This document shows, piece by piece, positions 47,660 to 56,809 of a stretch of DNA of 64,000 nucleotides (its first letter is position 1; each line of letters opens with the position of its first letter). The notes beneath the pieces were generated by a model. The model ran no database searches. It was not told the DNA's origin and saw nothing but the letters and a program-made list of their open reading frames with translations. The DNA is from Treponema sp. Lineage in GTDB: Bacteria > Spirochaetota > Spirochaetia > Treponematales > Treponemataceae. The translations under genes and the position numbers were made by a program. Location of the stretch: positions 1-64,000 of the forward strand of contig PDOP01000043.1 of the NCBI GenBank assembly GCA_002749205.1, in the 5' to 3' direction.

Positions 47660-47862
47660 AATAAAAAAAGAAATCCCAACAAGGTAATCAAAACGATTAA
47701 ACTGATTTGGACATCTTGCCGGTATCCTTTTGTCCGATTAAATTCAGGCAAAAAGACCTTTGACCGGAGGGAAAAGCGTCTATTGTGTTTATAAAAAAGG
47801 ACAAAAGATTTAAGGCAGATGTCGGGTTGGACAGCAAAAGCGAAAGCGTTGCACAAAGTTTA
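47660..47862 (-). repeat. TSE-1 structured element copy E13
   Basis: GACATCT/AGATGTC 47710-47716/47817-47823; TTTTGTCC/GGACAAAA 47728-47735/47799-47806; GGGATTTCTTTT tail like E11. Confidence 0.8.
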
Positions 47863-47888
47863 AATAAAATGTTCTACATAATTTTTTG

Positions 47889-47915
47889 TTAATTTTCGTT
47901 TCTTTTTGCCGATAA
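47889..47915 (+). promoter_or_regulatory. candidate sigma-28 (FliA) promoter
   Basis: TTAA-15 nt-GCCGATAA, upstream of ATG 47934. Confidence 0.5.
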
Positions 47916-47933
47916 ACATTTTGGAGAGGTAAA

Positions 47934-48908
47934 ATGAAAAAAAATTTGACTGTTTTGCTTGTTTTTTGTTTTTTTATAACTGTGTTCGCACAACAAATTC
48001 CGGTTAATTCTTCGGGGTTGCAGTTTTCTATAAATTTTTATGACAGACATATTTATTATCCGGGTGATGGGAACTCTGAGCCTATTCTTGTGCGTGTAAG
48101 TATTACGAATAGCGGAGCATCAACTCTCAGGTTTAAGATGGCAGATGAGCATTCTTTTAGTTTGGATTTTTCGGTAATTGATACGAAGAATAGGTTTGTT
48201 AAACATTCAAGAGATTGGTTAAGAAAGCAGAATTCAAATCGTAAAATTTACTTTAGGGAAGTCAGTCTTGAGCCGGGTGAAACTTATTCGTTTATTGAGA
48301 ATTTAAAAGATTATATTCATTTGGAGTTACCGGGTGTTTATATTTTGCAGTCAAACTTTTTTCCTGAATTAAAGCATAGTCCCGATGCCTCTGATTTTCA
48401 TAATACATCCAACAGGTTGAGTTTTGAAGTGAAACCGGCTCCGGGTCCTGCAGGTTTAGGTTCTATTCCTGTAAGCGAAAACACCGGTGAAGTATTAGAA
48501 GCACAAATGATACCGCCGGATCAAGTTATAACATACATTTTGGCGGCAAGGCAAAAATCAAGATGGGAGCAGTTTTTCTTGTATTTGGATATTGAAAGGA
48601 TGATAGAAAGAAATCCGGCTCGAAATAAGCAATATAAAGCAGAATCGGAAATGGGTAGATACCGAATGATTGAAAATTTCCGCCACGAGTTAAGGCAAGC
48701 AAGAATTGAAAAAGATATTGTGGCAATTCCGGTTGATTTTGAAATTGAAAGAACCACCTATACCGGAACAGAAGCAGAAGTTAGAGTTATCGAATGGTTC
48801 GCTTACAAGGATTTCCGTGAAAAAAAGAGATTTACATATTATCTTTCATCACGGGACGGAATTTGGACAGTTTACGATTATGTTGTTGAAAACTTAGGAA
48901 CAGAGTAA
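47934..48908 (+). CDS. secreted hypothetical protein
   Basis: Signal peptide MKKNLTVLLVFCFFITVFAQQ; RBS ttggagagg. Confidence 0.8.
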   Translation: MKKNLTVLLVFCFFITVFAQQIPVNSSGLQFSINFYDRHIYYPGDGNSEPILVRVSITNSGASTLRFKMADEHSFSLDFSVIDTKNRFVKHSRDWLRKQNSNRKIYFREVSLEPGETYSFIENLKDYIHLELPGVYILQSNFFPELKHSPDASDFHNTSNRLSFEVKPAPGPAGLGSIPVSENTGEVLEAQMIPPDQVITYILAARQKSRWEQFFLYLDIERMIERNPARNKQYKAESEMGRYRMIENFRHELRQARIEKDIVAIPVDFEIERTTYTGTEAEVRVIEWFAYKDFREKKRFTYYLSSRDGIWTVYDYVVENLGTE

Positions 48909-48970
48909 TAGATCTACTTGCAAAAGTCAGATGAGTTTTGCAAGTTTTTCAATATTCTTTGAGGTAAATA

Positions 48971-49705
48971 ATGAAGGTAATGTTGATTTCTGAAAATATA
49001 AAAAGCTGTGAAAAAGTTATCAGGATAATTGAAAAGCACAACATTGCTTTGGTAAATTACAGGTTTCCGATGAAGGCATTGGACAATATAGAAGAAATTT
49101 CACCCGATGTTGTCATCATAAATGCAATTAATTTTCCCAGACATTGGAAAGTTATAGTTCAATATATAAACACGTATATCAAAAAAGTAGATGAGTACAA
49201 ATATCCGACGATTATATTACTTATAAACAATTCATTCAAAAATGATGATTTTGATAAAGCGTCACATTTAAATATCGATACTTTTATCAATATCGAAGAC
49301 GAAAAGCCTGATGAATACGAGAAGTTAAATCATATTTTTGCCTGCAAAGAAAAAGGAAAAGAGGAAATGAAAGCGATAAATTTTTTATTCACTGAGCCTA
49401 AATCAAATAAAATTGTTACAGGAACCGTAAACGACATAGCAGACAATTCAATCAGATTTTTACCGGAGAATTCCGAAACCGTATTCAATTTAAAAGCCGG
49501 TGAAATTTTAAGCAATACTCTTCTTCAAATCGGAAAAAATCGTTTTACTCCACAATGTAAAGTTACAAATAAAAACGGGAATTTGTTTGAATTTTCATTT
49601 GAGGGTATTACAAGGGTAGAAAAAAAGCTAATCAATAATAAGTTAAATCATTTTAAAATAGGCAAAAATATGACCAGCACCAGCATTCCAAATACAACCA
49701 GATAA
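48971..49705 (+). CDS. degenerate receiver-like plus PilZ-like domain protein
   Basis: MKVMLISENIKSCEKVIRIIEK...; C-terminal VTGTVNDIADNSIRFLPEN...CKVTNKNGNLFEFSFEGI; RBS gaggtaa. Confidence 0.6.
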   Translation: MKVMLISENIKSCEKVIRIIEKHNIALVNYRFPMKALDNIEEISPDVVIINAINFPRHWKVIVQYINTYIKKVDEYKYPTIILLINNSFKNDDFDKASHLNIDTFINIEDEKPDEYEKLNHIFACKEKGKEEMKAINFLFTEPKSNKIVTGTVNDIADNSIRFLPENSETVFNLKAGEILSNTLLQIGKNRFTPQCKVTNKNGNLFEFSFEGITRVEKKLINNKLNHFKIGKNMTSTSIPNTTR

Positions 49706-50001
49706 ATCCATAAAGGCAATCTTTCATCATCGGAAATATTGATTTGAGCACCTCTTTCGCTTCGGCTTAATCTTAGAGAAAATCGTTTTTTTGACTTTTT
49801 TGTTTCTTTTTGTCTTGTCCCTTTATGCACAGCATACCCGCATTTTGGACACCCCCCTTTAAACTTGGATTCTGCACCGGTAAATCCACATTGAGGACAT
49901 TTAATAGACGCAAAAAACCTGCCGCAATGAGGGCAAATTTTTGTATTTCGCTTTACCTCATTACCGCAGAATTCACAAAAAAATTTGGGTATCTTACTCA
50001 T
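49648..50001 (-). CDS. zinc-ribbon protein with C-terminal TM helix
   Basis: FFCEFCGNEVKRNTKICPHCGRFFASIKCPQCGFTGAESKFKGGCPKCG. Confidence 0.85.
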   Translation of the reverse strand: MSKIPKFFCEFCGNEVKRNTKICPHCGRFFASIKCPQCGFTGAESKFKGGCPKCGYAVHKGTRQKETKKSKKRFSLRLSRSERGAQINISDDERLPLWIYLVVFGMLVLVIFLPILK

Positions 50002-50240
50002 TAAGAGCTACAACCGCTGCATGAGCCGCAAGATTTTCCGCTGCATTCAGAAGAAGATGATTTTGCGGCGGAGTCATTAACATAAAAACCTGAGCCTTTA
50101 AAATTTGCACAAAAGCTGGTAATGACCCTCTTGGATTTTTTACCGCATTTAGGGCATTCTGCTGTAGGCTCGTCAGACATTTTTTGAAAAACATCAAAAT
50201 TGTGATTGCATGAACTGCATGAATATTCGTAAGTTGGCAT
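50001..50240 (-). CDS. FmdB family zinc-ribbon protein
   Basis: MPTYEYSCSSCNHNFDVFQKMSDEPTAECPKCGKKSKRVITSFCANFKGSGFYVND. Confidence 0.93.
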   Translation of the reverse strand: MPTYEYSCSSCNHNFDVFQKMSDEPTAECPKCGKKSKRVITSFCANFKGSGFYVNDSAAKSSSSECSGKSCGSCSGCSS

Positions 50241-50291
50241 TTTTATATCCTCATAAATTTAGACAGATAATTTTATTCTATCCACATTTTT

Positions 50292-51137
50292 TTAATAAAC
50301 TTCTTTTAAAAGGTAGGCAAGGTCAGCATAACTAATTTTGCCGTTTTCAACTTTCACCAAGTAATCTTCGATCTTTATCTCACCGTCAAGCATTCTACTT
50401 AATATCATGGCAAGGGCTGCTGTCGTTCCTTTATTACCTGTTTTTGCAATAAACGAATATGTATATATTTCATCATCTTTTTGATTGAAAAAATACACTT
50501 CGATAGTTTTTACCGGAAGCCCCAAATCCGTTCCCAAAAGTTTAGATATTATAAAATTAGGATTAGCGGAAAACAGGGCAACTCCGTTTTTTTCGCCTAA
50601 AGAAATAAATTTATTAAAATCAGGGCTAAAATCAGGGGCATCAGGATTGCTTATATTTGCAAGTGTCATATCCATATCTCCGGCTTTTTTTTCACCCATG
50701 ACAAGAAACGCAAATTTAGGATGCGGAATAGATACGTCTAAATCATAAGACTCGTAATATTCGTGATTATCTACTGTTGTTTTTTTCTTCCACCCGTAAG
50801 ATTGCTTAAAAATCACATCTGTCAAACCGGCGGGGTATGTTCCGTTTGCACAAACCCTCACTGCCGTATCGCTTCTTTTTTGAAAAAAACCGGAATGGAT
50901 TACATCAGTTTTGTCAATGGCCATTTGTATGTATTTATCCTCTGCCATATCACCTAGTAATGCATCAATAAAAATTTTGTTGTTTTTCACGGGAAGATAC
51001 ATATACAAGTCAGCATCTGAACCGATAACCCCGAATGGCTGAACAGGGTGAGACTTTATCTTCTGTGTTGCACAACTTGATAAAAAGGCAAGTAAAATCA
51101 TTGCCACAATAATTTTGTTAAGATTGCTGTTTTTCAA
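50292..51137 (-). CDS. hypothetical lipoprotein
   Basis: MKNSNLNKIIVAMILLAFLSSCATQ lipobox; overlaps the ileS 3' end by 20 nt. Confidence 0.8.
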   Translation of the reverse strand: MKNSNLNKIIVAMILLAFLSSCATQKIKSHPVQPFGVIGSDADLYMYLPVKNNKIFIDALLGDMAEDKYIQMAIDKTDVIHSGFFQKRSDTAVRVCANGTYPAGLTDVIFKQSYGWKKKTTVDNHEYYESYDLDVSIPHPKFAFLVMGEKKAGDMDMTLANISNPDAPDFSPDFNKFISLGEKNGVALFSANPNFIISKLLGTDLGLPVKTIEVYFFNQKDDEIYTYSFIAKTGNKGTTAALAMILSRMLDGEIKIEDYLVKVENGKISYADLAYLLKEVY

Positions 51138-54100
51138 TACTTAGCCTCCATAATTTATTATCACAATCAACTGTGGTCGAATGTGGTAAGTTAATTTTAG
51201 CAGAAAGCCAATCAGCTTTTGCTGAAAGAGTTTCGCTCATTATGTAATCTTTATGAATCGAAAAAGCTCTTTTTAATGCTTCATTTGAAGCTGCATCAGA
51301 TGAATCAGCCCATACCTTCAACTCTATTCGGTCGGTAACCGAAAAACCACATTCTTTTCGTAAATTCTGTATTCCGCGAATTAAGTCTCTCACATATCCT
51401 TCCATCAAAAGCTCATCTGTAAGATAAGTATTTAACGCAATAGTTAAAGTACCATCATTTATTACTTTCAAAGATTCTTTTTCAATTCTGTTTACAATTA
51501 AATTATCGGTATTAAGATCAAAAGTTTTACCGTCTACTTCCAAACTTAAAACAGAGCCATCTATTACATTCTGAATATCATTAGAGCTTAGATCCTCTAT
51601 TAGCTTAGCAGCCTTCTTCATTGATGAGCCGAGCAATTTTCCAAGTACCTTAAAGTTAGCTTTTGCGGAATACTCAACAAGCTCGTCTTCTTTTTCATGA
51701 AAAACAATTTCCTTGACATTAAGCTCTTCCATAATGCTGTCCTGCATTTCAAGCAATACTTTTTTTTCGGTAGAATTTTTGGTAACAATTTCGACAGCTT
51801 TAAGCGGTTGCCTTATCTTCAAATTAAACTGATACCGCAAAGAGCGCCCCATTGAAATAGCTTTTTGAACCGTTTCCATTTTAAATTCAAGCGCTTCATC
51901 TCTGATGTTTTCGTTGTACTCAGGATAATCCGCAAGATGAACAGACTGAGCATCATCTTCTGTTTTTAAGTTCTGCCAGATGCTTTCCGTAATAAACGGT
52001 ATAATAGGAGCCGCTACCAAAACAAATGTCTTTAACGCTCTATACAGAGTTCCGTAAGCCTGAATTTTATCCGAATCATTTTCGCTTTTCCAAAAGCGGC
52101 GTCTTGACCTTCGTATATACCAATTATTTAATAAATCAATATAAGTTACAATAGGATCAATTGCCGAAAATAAATCATAATCATCAAGGGATTGAGTAAC
52201 ATCTAAAACCAATTTTTCCGTAACGGATAAAATCCACAAATCAAGAGGGTTATTCAACTCTGAAACAAACTCAGCCGTTGAGATTGTAGGAGATTGAAAT
52301 CCGTCTATATTTGCGTATGTTACAAAAAAACTGTAACTGTTCCAAAGCGGAATTAATACATCTTTTAAAACATCTCGCACTCCGTCATCTGAAAACTTTA
52401 AATCATCTGCTTTAACAACGGGTGAATGCAATAAAAACATTCTAAGAGCATCGGCACCGAACTTATTTATAACTTCAACAGGGTCGGTGTAATTTTTAAG
52501 AGACTTCGACATTTTCCTGCCATCGGAAGCAAGAATTAAACCGTTTACAATACAGTTCATAAAAGCCGGCTCATCAAAAATAGCGGTTGAAAGAACCGTC
52601 AACAAATAAAACCAACCTCTTGTTTGATCCAAACCCTCAGAAATAAAATCAGCAGGAAAATGTTTATCAAATTTTTCCTTATTTTCAAACGGATAATGTT
52701 GTTGTGCATAAGGCATGGAACCTGACTCAAACCAACAATCAAGAACCTCAGAGACTCTGTGCATCTTATCGCCACATTCACAAGGAACAGTAATTTTATC
52801 GACAAACTGTTTATGCAAATCTTCCGGCATTTCTCCCGAAAGCTCTTTTAGCTCTGCCCTACTTCCAATACAAATCTTTTTTCCGCAAGACGGACATTTC
52901 CAAACAGGAATAGGATTACCCCAAAATCGGTTTCTGCTTATTGCCCAATCTCTTGCGCCCTCAAGCCATTTTCCGAAACGACCTGCTTTTATATGAGCCG
53001 GTTGCCAGTTAATCTTTGAATTTGCCTTCAAAAGATTTGGTTTAAACTTTTCAACTGCAACAAACCAACTTCCGATTGCTCTGTAAATCAAAGGGCTCGA
53101 ACATCTCCAACAATGAGGATACGCATGTAAAATTTGATCCCGCTTAAAAAGTTTATTTTCATCTTTGAGCTTTGCAATTATTGCCTTATCGGCAGACTTT
53201 ACAAAAACACCCTTATAATCAGAAACTTCTTCTGTAAACTTACACTCTTCATCAATGGGAGAGACAGTCGGAACACCTGTATTCTTAAATATCCTGTTAT
53301 CGTCTTCACCGAAACCGGGAGCCGTATGAACAATACCTGTACCGTCTTCCGTTGAAACAAAATCACCAATTAAAACTCTAAAAGCCCCCTGTCCTGCATC
53401 TTTGGAAGAGCCGTCCTTATTTGCACCCAACTTGGCAAAATACGGAAACAAAGGCTCGTATCTCAAGCCTTCCAAATCAGAGCCTTTAAACTTTTTAAGA
53501 ACCTCAATATTTGCATCTTCTTTATAATAAGCGGCAATACGACTTTCGGCTATAATAAACAGCTCACCCTCGCAAGAAGCATCTTTAACCAAACAGTAAT
53601 CAATATCGGCGCCTACCGCCAACCCTAAATTAGACGGCAATGTCCACGGCGTTGTTGTCCAAGCAAGCAAATACGCATCAGCAATTTCATCATCGGATAA
53701 AACACCATCAGCCGGAAAAGAATCAACCGCGAATTTCACTTTAAACTTAACTGTAATTGCAGGGTCATACACATCTTTATAACCGCCTAAATTAAGCTCA
53801 TGGTTTGACAAAACAGTCGAGCAACGAGGACAATAAGGCAAAATATAATGCCCCTCATAAATTAAGCCCTTATCCCAGAGTTGCTTAAAAACCCACCAAA
53901 TTGTCTCCATAAAATCAGGATCCATCGTCTTATAATCATTTTCAAAATCGACCCATCGTCCAAGCCGCGTAATGGTTTGCTCCCATTCATTAACATAGCG
54001 TAAAACACTTTCCCGACAAGCATTATTAAAATTCTCAACACCGTATTTTTCAATATCAGTTTTTGAATTAAGTCCCAACTCCTGCTCAATCAAATTCTCA

Positions 54101-54378
54101 ACAGGTAAACCATGACAATCCCAACCAAACCTACGCTCAACCTTCATTCCTTTCATAGTCTTATATCTTGGAATCAAATCTTTCACCGTAGACGGCACAA
54201 AATGACCGTAATGAGGCAAACCGGTTGCAAAAGGAGGGCCGTCAAAAAAAACAAATTCTTTACAGCCCTCACGATTTGAAACAGACTTCTTGAAAATTCC
54301 ATTTTCTTTCCAAAACTTTAAGATCTCTTCTTCCTGCTTTGGAAAATTAACCTTAGAATTCACATCTTTATACATCAA
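51118..54378 (-). CDS. ileS: isoleucyl-tRNA synthetase
   Basis: FFDGPPFATGLPHYGHFVPSTVKD, GWDCHGLPVE, GLILASDGRKMSKSLKNY. Confidence 0.97.
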   Translation of the reverse strand: MMYKDVNSKVNFPKQEEEILKFWKENGIFKKSVSNREGCKEFVFFDGPPFATGLPHYGHFVPSTVKDLIPRYKTMKGMKVERRFGWDCHGLPVENLIEQELGLNSKTDIEKYGVENFNNACRESVLRYVNEWEQTITRLGRWVDFENDYKTMDPDFMETIWWVFKQLWDKGLIYEGHYILPYCPRCSTVLSNHELNLGGYKDVYDPAITVKFKVKFAVDSFPADGVLSDDEIADAYLLAWTTTPWTLPSNLGLAVGADIDYCLVKDASCEGELFIIAESRIAAYYKEDANIEVLKKFKGSDLEGLRYEPLFPYFAKLGANKDGSSKDAGQGAFRVLIGDFVSTEDGTGIVHTAPGFGEDDNRIFKNTGVPTVSPIDEECKFTEEVSDYKGVFVKSADKAIIAKLKDENKLFKRDQILHAYPHCWRCSSPLIYRAIGSWFVAVEKFKPNLLKANSKINWQPAHIKAGRFGKWLEGARDWAISRNRFWGNPIPVWKCPSCGKKICIGSRAELKELSGEMPEDLHKQFVDKITVPCECGDKMHRVSEVLDCWFESGSMPYAQQHYPFENKEKFDKHFPADFISEGLDQTRGWFYLLTVLSTAIFDEPAFMNCIVNGLILASDGRKMSKSLKNYTDPVEVINKFGADALRMFLLHSPVVKADDLKFSDDGVRDVLKDVLIPLWNSYSFFVTYANIDGFQSPTISTAEFVSELNNPLDLWILSVTEKLVLDVTQSLDDYDLFSAIDPIVTYIDLLNNWYIRRSRRRFWKSENDSDKIQAYGTLYRALKTFVLVAAPIIPFITESIWQNLKTEDDAQSVHLADYPEYNENIRDEALEFKMETVQKAISMGRSLRYQFNLKIRQPLKAVEIVTKNSTEKKVLLEMQDSIMEELNVKEIVFHEKEDELVEYSAKANFKVLGKLLGSSMKKAAKLIEDLSSNDIQNVIDGSVLSLEVDGKTFDLNTDNLIVNRIEKESLKVINDGTLTIALNTYLTDELLMEGYVRDLIRGIQNLRKECGFSVTDRIELKVWADSSDAASNEALKRAFSIHKDYIMSETLSAKADWLSAKINLPHSTTVDCDNKLWRLSIEKQQS

Positions 54379-54473
54379 AAACTCCTAATCAAAAATAACC
54401 CCGAATTATATCATTTTTTCTTAAAAATTTCCAGTACTTCGCGACTGATTTTAAAGCTTATATAATAATAAAT

Positions 54474-54656
54474 TATGCAACGCTTGCGCTTTTGCATTTC
54501 AACCCTCGCCTGCCTTAAATCTTTTGTTTTCTTCTTCTAAAAACGATCACCGTCTCACTACCGTGAGCCGGCTCTACTTTTTAATACACAAAACAAAAGG
54601 ATACCGGCAGGCTTCAAAATCAGGTTAAGTATTCTGAAAATCCGGCCGGTTTTCTG
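54474..54656 (+). repeat. TSE-1 structured element copy E10 (representative)
   Basis: GCCTGCC/GGCAGGC 54508-54514/54606-54612; TTTTGTTT/AAACAAAA 54522-54529/54591-54598; apical CCG-T-CTCAC-tacc-GTGAG-C-CGG 54550-54571; tail CAAAATCAGGTTAA...CCGGTTTTCTG. Confidence 0.9.
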
Positions 54657-54695
54657 AACATAAGAGATTTTTGTTTACAACCGCCTGTCGAGGGA

Positions 54696-54825
54696 GGGGG
54701 TAGCGGAAAAACAATTGTCATGTTTAAATTAAGGTTGTAGGTTTTCTCTGACGGTTAGGAAGAGAAAACTCATGTAAATAATTTACATGGCAATTTTTTG
54801 CAAGCGAGGGGGAGGCTTCCCCCTC
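54696..54825 (+). repeat. TSE-2 element copy e
   Basis: GGGGGTAGCGGAAAAACAATTG; AATTG-t-CATGT / ACATG-g-CAATT 54713-54723/54785-54795; inner GTTTTCTCT/AGAGAAAAC; GCGAGGGGGAGGCTTCCCCCTC. Confidence 0.8.
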
Positions 54826-54857
54826 TTAAAAAAAATTTGAATATTTTTTTAACAGCC

Positions 54858-54886
54858 TTGAAAGGTTTTTCTAATTTGCATATATT
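54858..54886 (+). promoter_or_regulatory. promoter of nth, leaderless geometry
   Basis: TTGAAA-17 nt-TATATT ending 7 nt before ATG 54894. Confidence 0.65.
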
Positions 54887-54893
54887 CTTAATT

Positions 54894-55526
54894 ATGTTGT
54901 TGGATAAAAATAAGGTTTACGAAGTTTTTAAGCGTTGGGAAAAGCGAGATGCAAATCCGAAAGGAGAACTTCGATACACAAATATTTTTACGCTGCTTGT
55001 GGCAGTTGTAATGTCTGCGCAGGCAACAGATGTTGGGGTAAACAAAGCTACTGAAAAGCTATTTGCAGTTGCAAACTCGGCGGAAGCAATGGTTGAGCTT
55101 GGAGAAGAAAAGTTAAAGGGATTGATTAAAACGATAAATTATTATCCTACAAAGGCAAAGCGAATTATTGCATTAAGTAAAATTATAAAAGACGAGTATG
55201 ACGGGATTGTCCCCGATAACAGAGAGGCGTTGATACGGCTTCCGGGGGTCGGGCGTAAAACGGCAAATGTTGTTTTGAATATTGGTTTTGGAAAACCGAC
55301 CATTGCCGTTGACACTCATATTTTAAGGACATCACAAAGGCTCGGATTTTCAAGCGCTAAGACACCCGTTAAGGTCGAAGAAGATTTAATTAAAATCACG
55401 CCTAAAAAATATCTCATGCACGCACACCATTGGATTTTACTGCATGGCAGATATATATGCAAGGCACGCACACCCGACTGTCAAAACTGCTTTTTGGAAG
55501 ATTTATGTATGAAAAATAATTTGTAA
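54894..55526 (+). CDS. nth: endonuclease III
   Basis: ALIRLPGVGRKTANVVLNIGFGKPTIAVDTHILRTSQRLG; 4Fe-4S CKARTPDCQNCFLEDLC; ATG 54894 preferred, since the 54798 start lies in a TSE-2 copy. Confidence 0.95.
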   Translation: MLLDKNKVYEVFKRWEKRDANPKGELRYTNIFTLLVAVVMSAQATDVGVNKATEKLFAVANSAEAMVELGEEKLKGLIKTINYYPTKAKRIIALSKIIKDEYDGIVPDNREALIRLPGVGRKTANVVLNIGFGKPTIAVDTHILRTSQRLGFSSAKTPVKVEEDLIKITPKKYLMHAHHWILLHGRYICKARTPDCQNCFLEDLCMKNNL

Positions 55527-55573
55527 TCCGCCTTAAAGGTCAATTGCAAAATACAACTGACCTTTATTAACGG

Positions 55574-56809
55574 TTATACTATTGCACCTGAAGACTGTCC
55601 GGGCTTTTTAAATTTAATAATTGCAGTTCCTTTCTTTTTGCCGCAGGTAAATGACAAAATTGCAGGTGCAATGAACAGTGAAGAATACGCACCAATTACA
55701 ATACCCACAATTAACGCAAGCGCAAAATTCTGTATTCCGCCGGTTGTAAATATATACAATGCAACCATGGCAGAAAGCGTTGTTAAACTCGTAATAATAC
55801 TTCGACCCAAAACAGCCGAAAGCGAACGATTAAGAATTTCAACACCGATTAAATTAGGGAACAGTCTTGTGTTTTCTCTGACCCGGTCGAAAAGAACAAC
55901 CGTGTTGTTAATTGAATATCCGATAATCGTCAACAATGCCGCAACAACCAATGTCGAAAATTCAATTTGCATCCAAACAATGAATGCCGTCATTATTGTA
56001 ACATCATGTATAAGAGCCAAAACACTTGCCATAGCGAAGTCCCACTTAAAACGAATCATAACATACAGGAAAATAAGTACAACTGCAAACAGCACAAGTA
56101 TGACAGATTGCCTTACAAGTGAGCTTGAATACTGTGAGCCGGCAAAATCGGTACTCAAATACGCAAAGTTATCATTTCCGTAAGCGGCATTCAAAGCCGT
56201 TGTTAATTTTCTGTTTAAGACTTCACTACTGTTTTCGGTTTTGCCGTCATCTCTGAGTCTTAATTGGAAAGTTCGATCTTTAGGAGTTCCAACCTGTTGC
56301 ACGGAAATACCTTTGATTGATGCAAGAGTATTTCTGACTTGGTCTGCAGATACAACAGGTAAACTGTCATCTGAATAATGCAGTACAAACGGTTTTTCCG
56401 AAAGCCTTGATAATTGTTGACTGCCGGCAAAAACACTTGAAAGCTGTACTGAAGCATCGCCTATCAAAGTAACTGACAAACCTTCAAGCTCGGAAGCCTT
56501 TTGAACAAAACTACCCAAGGTGCCGTATTCGGCAAACAAAAATGTTTCAACCTCATTTTCAGAGTCAACAGAGGTTATAACCAAGTATAACCCTTTATCG
56601 TCCTGCGAAAATGAAACATTTTTTGGGCCGATATATGTTATCTTCAATGCAGTAGGTGCCAACTTTATTTTTGCTATATAGCCGGCTTGAAAGTCAATAC
56701 CTAAGTTTAACCCCTTTGTATACATTCCAAATATGCCTGCACCAATCAATGCAAGGCTTAAAATAATTGCAACAAAAAATAATTTGCTAAATTTATAAAT
56801 TTTGCTCAT
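55574..56809 (-). CDS. secF: protein translocase subunit SecF
   Basis: GLNLGIDFQAGYI; YSINNTVVLFDRVRENTRL; RSIITSLTTL. Confidence 0.93.
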   Translation of the reverse strand: MSKIYKFSKLFFVAIILSLALIGAGIFGMYTKGLNLGIDFQAGYIAKIKLAPTALKITYIGPKNVSFSQDDKGLYLVITSVDSENEVETFLFAEYGTLGSFVQKASELEGLSVTLIGDASVQLSSVFAGSQQLSRLSEKPFVLHYSDDSLPVVSADQVRNTLASIKGISVQQVGTPKDRTFQLRLRDDGKTENSSEVLNRKLTTALNAAYGNDNFAYLSTDFAGSQYSSSLVRQSVILVLFAVVLIFLYVMIRFKWDFAMASVLALIHDVTIMTAFIVWMQIEFSTLVVAALLTIIGYSINNTVVLFDRVRENTRLFPNLIGVEILNRSLSAVLGRSIITSLTTLSAMVALYIFTTGGIQNFALALIVGIVIGAYSSLFIAPAILSFTCGKKKGTAIIKFKKPGQSSGAIV

